Shown piece after piece: positions 34,891 to 43,815 of a stretch of DNA of 64,000 bases; within the stretch, counting starts at the first letter, position 1; every line of letters begins with the position of its first letter. The notes under the pieces were generated by a model. It saw only the letters and a list, made by a program, of their open reading frames with translations, was not told the DNA's origin and ran no database searches. A program made the position numbers and the translations under genes. This stretch comes from Sphingomonas bacterium (GTDB taxonomy: Bacteria; Pseudomonadota; Alphaproteobacteria; Sphingomonadales; Sphingomonadaceae), in contig NZ_CAHJWJ010000017.1 in the NCBI RefSeq assembly GCF_903642285.1, positions 1 through 64,000 of the forward strand. The letters run 5' to 3'.

Positions 34891-37518
34891 ATGTTTTCCA
34901 CCGCTCGCGTGTCGCGTATTGCCTTGGGCATCGCACTCTGTTCCGGTTTTGCATCGGTTGCTGGTGCGCAACAACTTGCCGTTACCGCAACGACGCCGCC
35001 CGGCCCTGCACCGCAGGAAGGTGCCGAGATCCCGCAGGTCGGCGACGACATCATCGTGACCGGCACGCGCGCGGGCGGCATCACCGCGGCGGAAAGCGCC
35101 GCCCCGATCAAGGTGCTCGGTGCCGAGACGCTGAGCCATGTCGGCCAACCCAACCTCAACCAGGTTCTCACCCAGCTCGTCCCCAGCTTCACCGCGCAGG
35201 CGTTCGGCGGCGATACCGCCAATTTGACGCTGTCGGCGCGGCTGCGCGGGCTCAGCCCCAACCACACGCTGGTGCTCATCAACGGTAAACGCCGCCACGG
35301 CACGTCGAACCTCGCGGTCCTCGGCGGCCCTTACCAGGGCGCGGCGACCGCCGATCTCGATCTGATCCCGCCCGCCGCGATCGAGCGGATCGAGGTGCTG
35401 GAGGACGGTGCCGCCGCGCAATATGGCTCCGACGCGATCGCCGGCGTCATCAACATCATCCTGAAAAGCGACGCCGAACCGGGTGGCGATGCGTCGTTCA
35501 CCGGCGGATCGAACTACAATACCGGCGGCCAGACCTTTTCCGGCACCGCGCATCTGTCGACGAAGGTCGGCGCGGCGGGCTTTTTCGATCTCACGGCCTT
35601 CTACCGCTTCCACGATTTCACGCAGGTCGGCGGCAGGGATCGCCGGGTCACCGACAGCAGCGGCAACCTGCTCGCCTCGCTTTCCGCCGCACAACGCCCG
35701 CTATACGCCAACATCACCGAATTTCCCGAGGTCAACCGGATCAACGGCGACGCGCAGTCGAACCTGACGACGCTGAGCTACAACACCGGCTATGATTTCG
35801 GCGGGATCCAGGCCTACAGCTTCGGTACCTACGGCCGCCGTCTCGCCAGCGCATACGAGAATCTGCGCGTGCCCGACCGGGTCATCGCTTCGCCGGTGCT
35901 GGGCGTCGCCGGCAGCCTGACGACGCCGGGCGAAATCGTCTTCAACCCCAACGGGTTCAATCCGCGCGAAGGCATCCGCGAGAACGACTATGCCTTCACC
36001 GGCGGCGCCAAGGGCATGCTTGGCCAATTCCATTATGACCTGAGCACGACCTACGGCCAGGACAAGAACGACATCTACACCTATGACAGCGCCAACCGGT
36101 CGCTGTTCATCAACACGCATTCGACGCCGCGCAACTTCTACGACGGTTTCTTCAAGGCGAGCGAATTCACCGCCAACGCCGATTTCACGCGCGATTTCGA
36201 TCTCGGACTGGCCAAGCCGCTCAACCTCGCGTTCGGCGGTGAATATCGCAAGGACCGGTATCAGATCGGCGCGGGCGATGCGGCCTCTACATATCTCGAG
36301 GGTGGTCAGTCCTACCCCGGCTTCCGCGCGTCGGACGCCGGCATCCATGCCCGCGAGAATGAGTCCGCTTATGTCGACGTGGCGGTGAACCCGATCACCC
36401 CCTGGAAAATCGACGGCGCGGTGCGTTACGAACATTATTCCGATTTCGGCAGCAAGGTGATCTTCAAGGGCACGACCCGGTTCGACTTCTCCCCTGCCTT
36501 CGCGCTACGCGGTACGGTATCGACCGGCTTCCGCGCGCCGACGCTGGCCGAGTCCTATTACTCGGCGACCAACGTCTCGCCGACCAGCGCCACCGTGCAG
36601 TTGCCGGCCAATTCCGCGGCGGCGAAGATCCTGGGCTTCTCCAATCTGAAGCCCGAACGATCGACCAACTACAGCATCGGCACCGTCATCCGGCCGGTGG
36701 AACGGCTGACGCTTACGGTCGATGCGTACCAGGTTACGATCAAGGACCGCATCCTCGGCACCGGGACGATCTTCAGCGCGGGCGGCGGCACCGATCCGGT
36801 GACGGGCCAGCCGCTCAACTTCCCGCTCGTGCGGACCGCGGTGGCGGCGAACGGCAACATCCTCGATCCGACGGTGACGCAGACGGGCATCAGCGTTTTC
36901 ACCAATGGTGCCGACACGCGCACCCGCGGCGTCGATGTCGTCCTGAGCTACCTGACCGATTTCGGCAATGCCGGATCGGTCAACTGGACGATATCGGGCA
37001 ATTACAACAATACGAAGCTGACCCGGCTGAGTGCCGCGCCGCCGCTCGTCAACGTCAACGGCGTGACGATCCAGCAGCCGGTATTCGACAAGGGTGCGCA
37101 GAGTTTCGTCACGACCGCATCGCCACGCGTCAAGGTCGTCGCGTCGGCCTTCTACACGCTCGAACGGTTCTCCGCGACCTTGCGGGAAACGGGCTATGGA
37201 ACGACATCGGCACAATACAGCCCCGACGGCGGCAACTTCTATACGCAGCGGATCGGCAATGCGTTCATCAGCGATGTGGAACTGAACTACAAGGCGACGC
37301 ACAACATCGAATTCTCGATCGGCGCGAACAATTTCTTCAACAAGAAGCCGCCGGTGTTCCAATGCGTCGTCAACGCCACGACCCAGGCACCCTGTTCGAC
37401 TCTCTCCGGGGCCCCCACGATCGTGAGCGGCGGCAACGTCTATGACGCGCCGCTGGGGTTCAGTCCGTACGGGATCAACGGCGGCTATTATTATGGTCGC
37501 ATCAACCTTCATTTCTAG
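34891..37518 (+). CDS. TonB-dependent outer-membrane receptor of the amine oxidase locus
   Basis: The 875-residue receptor has signal MFSTARVSRIALGIALCSGF (cut near VAGAQ), a TonB box (GDDIIVTGTRAGG), a plug (LTLSARLRGLSPNHTLVLIN, GKRRHGTSNL, AIERIEVLEDGAAAQYGSDA) and a 22-strand type barrel ending YGRINLHF. The L-S-P-N-H-T-L-V-L-I-N-G-K-R-R-H plug is common in large sphingomonad receptors for peptides or carbohydrate-like ligands. The 194-base leader is AT-rich with a strong AAGGGGGG site 8 bases before the ATG. RidA follows 52 bases later. Confidence 0.9.
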   Translation: MFSTARVSRIALGIALCSGFASVAGAQQLAVTATTPPGPAPQEGAEIPQVGDDIIVTGTRAGGITAAESAAPIKVLGAETLSHVGQPNLNQVLTQLVPSFTAQAFGGDTANLTLSARLRGLSPNHTLVLINGKRRHGTSNLAVLGGPYQGAATADLDLIPPAAIERIEVLEDGAAAQYGSDAIAGVINIILKSDAEPGGDASFTGGSNYNTGGQTFSGTAHLSTKVGAAGFFDLTAFYRFHDFTQVGGRDRRVTDSSGNLLASLSAAQRPLYANITEFPEVNRINGDAQSNLTTLSYNTGYDFGGIQAYSFGTYGRRLASAYENLRVPDRVIASPVLGVAGSLTTPGEIVFNPNGFNPREGIRENDYAFTGGAKGMLGQFHYDLSTTYGQDKNDIYTYDSANRSLFINTHSTPRNFYDGFFKASEFTANADFTRDFDLGLAKPLNLAFGGEYRKDRYQIGAGDAASTYLEGGQSYPGFRASDAGIHARENESAYVDVAVNPITPWKIDGAVRYEHYSDFGSKVIFKGTTRFDFSPAFALRGTVSTGFRAPTLAESYYSATNVSPTSATVQLPANSAAAKILGFSNLKPERSTNYSIGTVIRPVERLTLTVDAYQVTIKDRILGTGTIFSAGGGTDPVTGQPLNFPLVRTAVAANGNILDPTVTQTGISVFTNGADTRTRGVDVVLSYLTDFGNAGSVNWTISGNYNNTKLTRLSAAPPLVNVNGVTIQQPVFDKGAQSFVTTASPRVKVVASAFYTLERFSATLRETGYGTTSAQYSPDGGNFYTQRIGNAFISDVELNYKATHNIEFSIGANNFFNKKPPVFQCVVNATTQAPCSTLSGAPTIVSGGNVYDAPLGFSPYGINGGYYYGRINLHF

Positions 37519-37570
37519 GACCATCGGCCGGGCGTCGCCGCGCCCGGCCCTTTCGGAGATCGACCCGATA

Positions 37571-38083
37571 ATGTCACGCGCCCTAACGACCATCGCCATC
37601 GCCCTGTCGCTGACCGCACCGGCGTCGGCGCAGACCAATGTCGTCCGTCATGCGAACACCCCGCCCGGGCTGATCCTGCAGGGCGTGACCGTCATGCCGG
37701 GCGCGACGACGCTGTTTCTCAGCGGCATGCTCGCCTCCCCGGTCGATCCGGCCAAGGCGAAGCTGCCGCCCGCGCAGATGGCCGCTCTGACCATGGCGGA
37801 TTTCGGCGATACGAAGACGCAGACGATCAGCGCACTGGCGAAGATCAAGGCGAGCCTTGCCGCACACGGCTTCGCGATGTCGGACGTCATCAAGCTGACG
37901 GTGTTCGTCGCGGGCGATCCCAAGCTGGGCGGCAAGATGGACTTTGCCGGCATGAACGATGGGTTCAAGACCGCGTTCGGCACCGCGGAAAACCCGGCCA
38001 CGGTGGCGCGGTCGACGGTGCAGGTCGCAGCGCTCGCCGGGCCGAACTTTCTTGTCGAGATCGAGGCGACCGCCGCAAAGTAA
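37571..38083 (+). CDS. Exported RidA family protein
   Basis: The 170-residue protein has a Sec signal (MSRALTTIAIALSLTAPASA, cut after Q) before a RidA/YjgF fold: LFLSGMLASPVD, QTISALAKIKASLAAHGFAM, DVIKLTVFV, F-K-T-A-F-G-T, and NPATVARSTVQVAALAGPNF, where the Arg of the family sits in A-R-S-T-V-Q-V. RidA proteins hydrolyse reactive imines to ketones and ammonia. Export of a RidA is unusual but fits a periplasmic oxidase that makes imines. It ends 9 bases from the convergent carboxypeptidase. Confidence 0.85.
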   Translation: MSRALTTIAIALSLTAPASAQTNVVRHANTPPGLILQGVTVMPGATTLFLSGMLASPVDPAKAKLPPAQMAALTMADFGDTKTQTISALAKIKASLAAHGFAMSDVIKLTVFVAGDPKLGGKMDFAGMNDGFKTAFGTAENPATVARSTVQVAALAGPNFLVEIEATAAK

Positions 38084-38092
38084 GCGCAGGCG

Positions 38093-38914
38093 TCAGCCGC
38101 CGGCGAAGCCGACCTCCAGCAGATGCGACACGCGCAAGTCGCGTGCCGCGGCGCTGCGTTCGCCGAGCACCACGGCGATCAGTCGCTTGCCGTGCCGTTT
38201 CGCCGACGCCGCCAGATTATAGCCGGCGTCGACGGTATAGCCCGTCTTGATCCCGTCCACCCCCGGCACGCGACCGAGCAGGTGATTATGATTGGCGATC
38301 GTCCGGTTCGCCCAATGGATCGACCGCGTGGCGAAATAGTCGTAACCGCGCGGATGTTCGCGGAGCATCGCCAGCGACAGCAGCGCGATATCGTGCGCGG
38401 TCGTGCGATTGCCGCGGCTGGTCAGCCCGGTCGCATTCGAGAATTTCGTGTGCCGCATGCCGAGCGATCGGGCCCGCGCGGTCATCGCCTCCGCAAACGC
38501 GCGTTCACTGCCGCCGAGCCGTTCGGCCAGCGCGACCGCCACGTCGTTCGCCGACTCCACCGCGACCGCCTCGATGGCGGCCCGCAGCGATAGCGACCGC
38601 CCCGGTAGCAGTCCCAGCTTGGACGGTTGTTGGCTGGCGGCATGGCGCGACATCGTGATCCGATCGCTCATGCGAAGCGTCCCCGCCTCGATCGCGTCGA
38701 ACGCCAGGAACAGCGTCATCATCTTCGTCAGCGACGCGGGCGCGCGGACGATATCGGCATCGCTGGCATACAGCGTCTCGCCGTCGTCCGCGTCGATCAC
38801 GAGCGACGACACGGCGCGTGGCGCGTCGGGTCGTGCCACCGCGCTACCCGCCAGCGCGCCGGCGAGCATTGCCGCGACACAGCGAAATGCGAACGACCCC
38901 TTCGCAATGGTCAC
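38093..38914 (-). CDS. D-alanyl-D-alanine carboxypeptidase family serine hydrolase
   Basis: The 273-residue S11 enzyme has APASLTKMMTLFLAFD (SxxK), VESANDVAVALAE (SxN) and VDGIKTGYT (KTG). It trims the fifth D-Ala from peptidoglycan stem peptides in the periplasm. The usual C-terminal membrane-anchoring helix is absent. The start is uncertain: GTG 38914 gives a normal signal peptide (VTIAKGSFAFRCVAAMLAGA, cut near SAVA), while ATG 38986 would add 24 basic residues in front of it and has a poorly spaced ribosome site. GTG is preferred. Confidence 0.85.
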   Translation of the reverse strand: MTIAKGSFAFRCVAAMLAGALAGSAVARPDAPRAVSSLVIDADDGETLYASDADIVRAPASLTKMMTLFLAFDAIEAGTLRMSDRITMSRHAASQQPSKLGLLPGRSLSLRAAIEAVAVESANDVAVALAERLGGSERAFAEAMTARARSLGMRHTKFSNATGLTSRGNRTTAHDIALLSLAMLREHPRGYDYFATRSIHWANRTIANHNHLLGRVPGVDGIKTGYTVDAGYNLAASAKRHGKRLIAVVLGERSAAARDLRVSHLLEVGFAGG

Positions 38915-39320
38915 GCGGCACGCCGTTCCCCGAGGCCGATCGATCGGCCGGAGCACCGCCGGTCGATGAACGGATCGCACCGCCATCCCTCAAGCGGGTG
39001 GCGGGATGTCGCCCTCCCCGCGGCCTTGGACAGCGTTACCGCCAAGCCCGCGCGGGGATCGATCGCAACATATTGTTCGGCGACCATATTTACTCCAACC
39101 TTCATGGCACAGGCATGCAGCCGGGATGGTTAACGAAACATGGACACGTCTCGCGTCTTGCCAGGATACGACGAATCGCCAGGCGCTCGACATGGTTGCC
39201 GACCCCGCGCATCCGGTACTCCATCGTCCGCATCGCCGCACCGGGTTTTGGAGCCGAAGGACGTTCGGGCCTGGGCGGTGTGACGCATCGCCCCCTTCGT
39301 CACCGGGCGCGATTCAACCA
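38915..39320. other. Intergenic region upstream of the carboxypeptidase
   Basis: I see no supported gene in about 400 bases. Short frames exist on both strands but have no ribosome sites. The AT-rich patch around 39070-39140 (including GGTTAACGAAACATGG) is the most promoter-like part. Confidence 0.4.
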
Positions 39321-39350
39321 CCGTCACCCCGGCCTCGCGCCGGGTGACGG
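39321..39350. repeat. Short palindromic repeat related to the dispersed elements
   Basis: CCGTCACCCCGGC and GCCGGGTGACGG flank CTCGC; the arms pair over 12 bases with one bulged C. The GTCACCCCGG beginning is the same as the type A repeat arms, but the whole element is a single compact hairpin. Confidence 0.65.
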
Positions 39351-39423
39351 GAAGGGTGCATGATTTTGCTCGCTTGCCAGCGAGAAGGGGCACGCTTCAG
39401 TATACGTCGCCATGGCAACGTGC

Positions 39424-39502
39424 CGCGGCGAAGCCGCGTCGTCGGACGGCGGCTTTACCGCCGCCGGCCGGGCGTATGCGTCCCGGCAGCAGCGAGGCTG
39501 CC
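39424..39502. other. Cluster of four tandem GC-rich hairpins downstream of aceA
   Basis: Four back-to-back inverted repeats lie within 79 bases: CGCGGC-GAA-GCCGCG (39424-39438), CGGCGG-CTTTA-CCGCCG (39447-39463), GCCGGG-(9)-CCCGGC (39467-39487) and GGCAGC-AGCGAG-GCTGCC (39485-39502). They begin 10 bases beyond the aceA stop and would be the first part of its 3' UTR. No T run follows, so they are not ordinary intrinsic terminators. Confidence 0.65.
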
Positions 39503-39512
39503 GCCGTGCGCA

Positions 39513-41108
39513 TCACGCGGCGAACTGGTTCATCGTATTATGCGCGCCACCGGCCTTCAACGCCGCCTCGCCCGCGAAATATTCCTTGTGGTCGTCGCCG
39601 ATGTCCGACCCGGACATGTTCTGGTGCTTGACGCAGGCGATCCCCTCGCGGATTTCCTTGCGCTGGACGCCCTTCACATAGCCGAGCATCCCGGCCTCGC
39701 CGAAATATTCCTTGGCCAGATTGTCCGTCGACAACGCCGCGGTATGATAGGTCGGCAGCGTGATGAGGTGGTGGAAAATACCCGCCCGCGCCGCGGCGTC
39801 CTTCTGGAAGGTGCGAATGCGTTCGTCCGCCTCGTCGCCGAGCACGGTGCCATCGTAATCGACCGACATCAGCCGTGCGCGGTCATAGCCCGACACATCC
39901 CTGCCCTCCCCCGCCCACGCATCGAACACCTGCTGCCGGAAATTGAGCGTCCAGTTGAACGAGGGCGAGTTGTTATAGACGAGCTTCGCGTTGGGGATGA
40001 CCGCGCGGATACGGTCGACCATGCCCGCGATCTGATCGATATGCGGTTTCTCGGTCTCGATCCAAAGCAGGTCGGCACCGTTCTGCAGGCTGGCGATGCA
40101 ATCCATCACGCATCTGTCCTCGCCCGATCCGGCGCGGAACTGGAACAGGTTCGACGCCAGCCGCTTGGGCTTCATCAGCTTGCCGTCGCGATTGATGACG
40201 ACATCGCCGTTGATCGTCGAAAGGTCGGTGACCTCTTCGCAATCGAGATAGCTGTTATACTGGTCGCCGAGATCGCCGGGCGTCGTGCTGACCGCGATCT
40301 GCTTGGTCAGCCCGGCGCCAAGCGAGTCGGTGCGCGTGACGATGATCCCGTCCTCGACGCCCAGTTCGAGAAAAGCGTAACGGCAGGCGCGGACCTTCGC
40401 CAGGAAGTCCTCGTGCGGCACGGTGACCTTGCCGTCCTGGTGACCGCACTGCTTTTCGTCGCTGACCTGGTTCTCGATCTGCAACGCGCAGGCACCCGCC
40501 TCGATCATCTTCTTCGCGAGCAGGTACGTCGCCTCGGCATTGCCGAAACCCGCGTCGATGTCGGCGATGACCGGGACGACATGCGTCTGGTAATTGTCGA
40601 CCGCCTTCAGCAGCCGCTGTTCCTCGATCGCGTTGCCGACGTCCCGCGCGGCATCGATTTCGCGAAACATCATGCCCAGTTCGCGCGCATCCGCCTGGCG
40701 AAGGAAGGTGTAGAGTTCCTCGATCAGCGCAGGCACGCTCGTCTTCTCGTGCATAGACTGGTCCGGTAACGGGCCGAATTCGCTGCGCAGCGCCGCGACC
40801 ATCCAGCCCGAGAGATAGAGATAGCGACGCTCGGTCGATCCGAAATGCTTCTTGATCGATATCATCTTCTGCTGCGCGATGAAGCCGTGCCAGCAGCCGA
40901 GCGACTGCGTGTAGTTCGCCGGATCGGCGTCATAGGCTGCCATATCGCGGCGCATGATCGCGGCGGTATAGCGTGCGATGTCGAGCCCGGTCCGGAACCG
41001 GTTCTGCAATCGCATCCGCGCGACCGCTTCCGCATCGATTCCATCCCAGGGGCCGCCATGACGCTTCACCAACTGGCTGATCTGGCTCGTTTCGTCCTGG
41101 TAGGTCAT
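39513..41108 (-). CDS. aceA: Isocitrate lyase (531-residue type)
   Basis: The protein starts MTYQDETSQISQLVKRHGGP. It has the catalytic Cys in DEKQCGHQDG (the K-K-C-G-H site with Gln in the second position, as in the long isocitrate lyases), VIADIDAGFGNAEATYLLAK, IVTRTDSLGAG and a YNNSPSFNW motif. It splits isocitrate into succinate and glyoxylate for growth on acetate or fatty acids. Length 531 fits the long bacterial class. Malate synthase is not in the window. A 51-residue gene lies upstream on the same strand and a ScfR/RamB-type regulator is divergent. Confidence 0.95.
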   Translation of the reverse strand: MTYQDETSQISQLVKRHGGPWDGIDAEAVARMRLQNRFRTGLDIARYTAAIMRRDMAAYDADPANYTQSLGCWHGFIAQQKMISIKKHFGSTERRYLYLSGWMVAALRSEFGPLPDQSMHEKTSVPALIEELYTFLRQADARELGMMFREIDAARDVGNAIEEQRLLKAVDNYQTHVVPVIADIDAGFGNAEATYLLAKKMIEAGACALQIENQVSDEKQCGHQDGKVTVPHEDFLAKVRACRYAFLELGVEDGIIVTRTDSLGAGLTKQIAVSTTPGDLGDQYNSYLDCEEVTDLSTINGDVVINRDGKLMKPKRLASNLFQFRAGSGEDRCVMDCIASLQNGADLLWIETEKPHIDQIAGMVDRIRAVIPNAKLVYNNSPSFNWTLNFRQQVFDAWAGEGRDVSGYDRARLMSVDYDGTVLGDEADERIRTFQKDAAARAGIFHHLITLPTYHTAALSTDNLAKEYFGEAGMLGYVKGVQRKEIREGIACVKHQNMSGSDIGDDHKEYFAGEAALKAGGAHNTMNQFAA

Positions 41109-41197
41109 TGGGCATCCTCGCGAAAGTGTAGCGGGGGGAAAGACCGCCGACGGATTACCGCCGGCGGTCCCCTTTCCTCCCCAGGAAACGGGTGCAA

Positions 41198-41353
41198 TCA
41201 GCCTAGTCGGCCGAGCCGGTGATAGAGGCTGGAGAAGCGCGCCGAGCGGGGATCGTCGGCGATCCGGCGGACATAATCGGCCAGCGCCTCCTTCATCAGC
41301 ACGAAATCGTCGGTCGAAAAAACGGCGCGGCTGGGTCGGGGTCGATCGGTCAT
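41198..41353 (-). CDS. Small conserved-looking protein (51 aa) upstream of aceA
   Basis: The frame encodes MTDRPRPSRAVFSTDDFVLM, then KEALADYVRRIADDPRSARF and SSLYHRLGRLG. It is soluble and helical, with an amphipathic segment FVLMKEALADYVRRIADD. A clear AGGAG lies 7-8 bases before the ATG, codon bias is normal and it shares the aceA transcript direction 90 bases upstream, so it is probably real. The spacer to aceA contains a hairpin (GACCGCCG/CGGCGGTC). No family recognised; a regulator or assembly partner of isocitrate lyase would fit its place. Confidence 0.65.
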   Translation of the reverse strand: MTDRPRPSRAVFSTDDFVLMKEALADYVRRIADDPRSARFSSLYHRLGRLG

Positions 41354-41412
41354 GATGCGCTCCTCTCTGACGACGTTGCGCCGGGATGGACATGCATAAC
41401 GCGCTTATTTCG

Positions 41413-41429
41413 ACGAAACAGCGTTTCGT
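41413..41429. promoter_or_regulatory. Inverted repeat between the aceA unit and scfR-like gene
   Basis: ACGAAAC-AGC-GTTTCGT, 7-bp perfect arms, sits midway between the two divergent starts. This is a good candidate operator for the regulator encoded next to it. A possible -35/-10 pair for the regulator gene (TTGCGT near 41465, TATTGT near 41488) lies downstream. Confidence 0.5.
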
Positions 41430-41497
41430 GACCGATTTCGTGTCCGGAAGTCGTGACAGGCTATCTTGCGTCTTAGTTTAATGCATCTATTGTCAAT

Positions 41498-42913
41498 ATG
41501 TTTACAAGGGCACTCGGTTTGGCGAAGGACAAGTTACTGGCCGGCCACGCCATCCGCCGCTTGCGCAGACGGACCGGGCTGACGCAGGCGGCGATGGCGG
41601 AGATGCTGGAGGTTTCGCCCAGCTATCTTAACCTCATCGAGCGGAACCAGCGCGCCTTGCCGGCCGGGCTCCTCGTCCGCCTGGCCGATACGTTCGATTT
41701 CGACCCGCGCGCGCTAGCCGCTGGCGAGCCGGGCGGCGGCGCGGAGGCGATCCGACGGCGGCTGGGTGATCCGCTATTCGCCGATCTGGAAGTCGATCGC
41801 CATGAGGTCGAGGAGTGGCTCGCCGCAGCACCCGGCGGTGCGGAGGCGTTCGCGCGTGCGTTCGACCGCGGCGGCGGCGGACATACCGCGACCGAAGCGA
41901 CTGATCCGGTCGCGATGACGCGGCGCGAGATCGACCGGTGGAGGAACCATTTCCCCGATCTCGATGTCGCCGCCGAAACGCTTGCGGACGAACTACGGCT
42001 CGTCGGTGCCGACCTTTACGGCGCACTGGTCGATCGGCTGCGGGTCAAGCACGGGCTGTCGATCCGCATCCTGCCGATCGACACCCTGCCCGACCGGCTA
42101 TACCGCCTCGATCTTCACGCACGCCAATTGCAGCTCAGTGAAACGCTCGGGCCATCCGCGCGTGCCTTCACGCTGGCGGTCCAGCTCGGTCAGGTCGAAG
42201 CACGCGCGGAGATCGACGCGCTCGCACGCGGCGCGGCCTTTTCCGATCGCGCGGCCGAACGGCTGTTCCGCCGCCATCTGGCGGGATATTTCGCCGCCGC
42301 CGTCATGATGCCCTATGCCCGGTTCCTGCGGGCGTGCGAGGCGAGCGGGTACGACACCGCGACCTTGCAGAACCGATTCGGCACCAGCTTCGAACAGGTG
42401 GCGCACCGGTTGACCACATTGCAACGCGTCGGCGCGCGCGGGCTTGCGTTCTTCATGATCCGCATCGACCGGGCCGGGCAGTCGTCGAAACGCTATGGCG
42501 GGTCGAGCGGCGCGGCGCTCGTCGAGGGAGAAGGACGCTGCCCCTTGTGGCGACTCCACCATGGCTTCGATCGTCCCGGGACGCCTGTCGTCCAGCTCGT
42601 CGCGCTGGAAGACGGATCGCGCTGGTTCACGCTGTCCTGCGCGGTGCAGGCGCGCGGCGGCGGGATGGGGGACGGCCCGGCAGCGGTGCCAGCGGAATTC
42701 GCGATCGGGGTTGGCGTCGCAGCCGCGCAGGCGACGGGAATGGCAGCGGCGCGGGGGATCGATCTCGACGGACCGGCAACACCGATCGGGCTTGGATGTC
42801 GATCCTGTCTTCGCAGCGGGTGTCCCCAACGCTCTGCGCCCCCGGCCGGCCGCGCGCTCGTGGTCGACGATCGCGAACGCGGACTGTCGCCCTGGCGCTT
42901 CGGGGGCGAGTGA
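41498..42913 (+). CDS. ScfR/RamB-type transcriptional regulator
   Basis: The 471-residue protein has an N-terminal XRE helix-turn-helix (IRRLRRRTGLTQAAMAEMLE, SPSYLNLIERNQRALPAGLL). An IrrE/DUF955-like middle follows (about 150-290, with LSIRILPI and FRRHLAGYFAAAVMMPYARF), then a C-terminal domain with GRCPLWRLHHGF and a Cys cluster C-x2-C-x4-C (CRSCLRSGCPQR). This is the short-chain fatty-acyl regulator architecture; members such as RamB control acetate and propionate metabolism. Divergence from aceA is the expected context. The metal-binding HExxH of true IrrE peptidases is absent. Confidence 0.87.
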   Translation: MFTRALGLAKDKLLAGHAIRRLRRRTGLTQAAMAEMLEVSPSYLNLIERNQRALPAGLLVRLADTFDFDPRALAAGEPGGGAEAIRRRLGDPLFADLEVDRHEVEEWLAAAPGGAEAFARAFDRGGGGHTATEATDPVAMTRREIDRWRNHFPDLDVAAETLADELRLVGADLYGALVDRLRVKHGLSIRILPIDTLPDRLYRLDLHARQLQLSETLGPSARAFTLAVQLGQVEARAEIDALARGAAFSDRAAERLFRRHLAGYFAAAVMMPYARFLRACEASGYDTATLQNRFGTSFEQVAHRLTTLQRVGARGLAFFMIRIDRAGQSSKRYGGSSGAALVEGEGRCPLWRLHHGFDRPGTPVVQLVALEDGSRWFTLSCAVQARGGGMGDGPAAVPAEFAIGVGVAAAQATGMAAARGIDLDGPATPIGLGCRSCLRSGCPQRSAPPAGRALVVDDRERGLSPWRFGGE

Positions 42914-43021
42914 AGGTTTGCCGGCGGATTTTCCGTCACCGGGTACGAGACTTCCGCGTCATAATCGGTAAAGAGGGCGTTCCGGCGATCGGGCGATCGC
43001 TCCATTCCAACGGATAGGCGC

Positions 43022-43384
43022 ATGGCAGGCTTCAAGGTTCCCGATTTCAACGAACGCACCGCGGCGGCGCGGGACGCGAAGCAGCGCGCGCTCGACCAGC
43101 TGCGCGCGAAACCCGCGCCGGACCCGGCAATCGTCGCCGAACGCCAGGCCGCCCGTGAGGCGCGCGACGCCGCAGCCGCCGAAAAGCGAATCTCCAGGCA
43201 AAAGGCCGCCGATGACGCGAAGGCTGCGCGCGCGCAAGCCGCGGCGGCCGAAGCCGAAGCCGCCGCTGTTGCCGCCGCGAAGGTGGCCGCCGAAAAGCCG
43301 GCGGATCGCCCCCAGCCGACCGCGGAAGAGCTGAAGGCCGCACGCGACGCGAAATACGCCGCACGCAAGGCAAGGAAGCGCTAA
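43022..43384 (+). CDS. DUF6481 family small basic protein
   Basis: The 120-residue, highly charged Ala-rich protein starts MAGFKVPDFNERTAAARDAK and continues as a long predicted helix (KRISRQKAADDAKAARAQAA), ending YAARKARKR. The F-K-x-P-x-F-N-E-R start is what I associate with DUF6481, common in sphingomonads. A role is not known; the Lys/Arg tail suggests nucleic-acid contact. It follows the regulator gene on the same strand but has its own 100-base leader. Confidence 0.75.
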   Translation: MAGFKVPDFNERTAAARDAKQRALDQLRAKPAPDPAIVAERQAAREARDAAAAEKRISRQKAADDAKAARAQAAAAEAEAAAVAAAKVAAEKPADRPQPTAEELKAARDAKYAARKARKR

Positions 43385-43585
43385 ACCCATCGATCGATGC
43401 CGACCTGGGCCGCGACGCGCGAGCCGCGAGGGCTTCCACTGAAAATATCACCTGCGCACGATCGCTTCGGGAACCCGATCATATAGCGGCCGTTCTGCTG
43501 ACGAGCCCGGTGTCCGCCATCCCTCCCCCCCGGGGCAAGCGGCCACCGGGTTTCCTGTCTTTGCGTCGCTACGGCAGAAACCATC

Positions 43586-43774
43586 ATGACGAATTCGGAC
43601 GGCATCGGCGAAACGCTTCGCAAGGCGATGGCGGTGCCGATGGATACGATGATCACCCTGGATCTGCCGCTGTTGATCACCAAATTATCGCAGATTGCCG
43701 ACAACCCCGGCGATCCCGGTGCGGAAAACCGCGACATCGGGCCGGCGACGCCGGTCGACCGGCTGAGACGTTGA
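43586..43774 (+). CDS. Possible small protein (62 aa) ahead of the Pls-like synthetase
   Basis: The frame reads MTNSDGIGETLRKAMAVPMD, then TMITLDLPLLITKLSQIADN and ends PATPVDRLRR. It lies on the synthetase strand, 40 bases upstream of its start. No strong ribosome site and no recognised family, so it may be either a short gene or leader DNA. Hydrophobic residues in the middle are too few for a membrane helix. Confidence 0.35.
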   Translation: MTNSDGIGETLRKAMAVPMDTMITLDLPLLITKLSQIADNPGDPGAENRDIGPATPVDRLRR

Positions 43775-43815
43775 ACGGGTAGCAAGCGAGGGGTGTGTTC
43801 GGCTAGGCGTCGGTG

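Noticed and set aside
38911..39105. Minus-strand 64-codon frame whose stop overlaps the proposed GTG of the carboxypeptidase (GTGA)
   Set aside because: The overlap is tempting as coupling, but there is no ribosome site before its ATG and the sequence looks like GC noise; kept only as a possibility.
39140..39283. Plus-strand 47-codon frame starting MDTSRVLPGYDE
   Set aside because: No ribosome site, unusual composition, and no neighbour relation.
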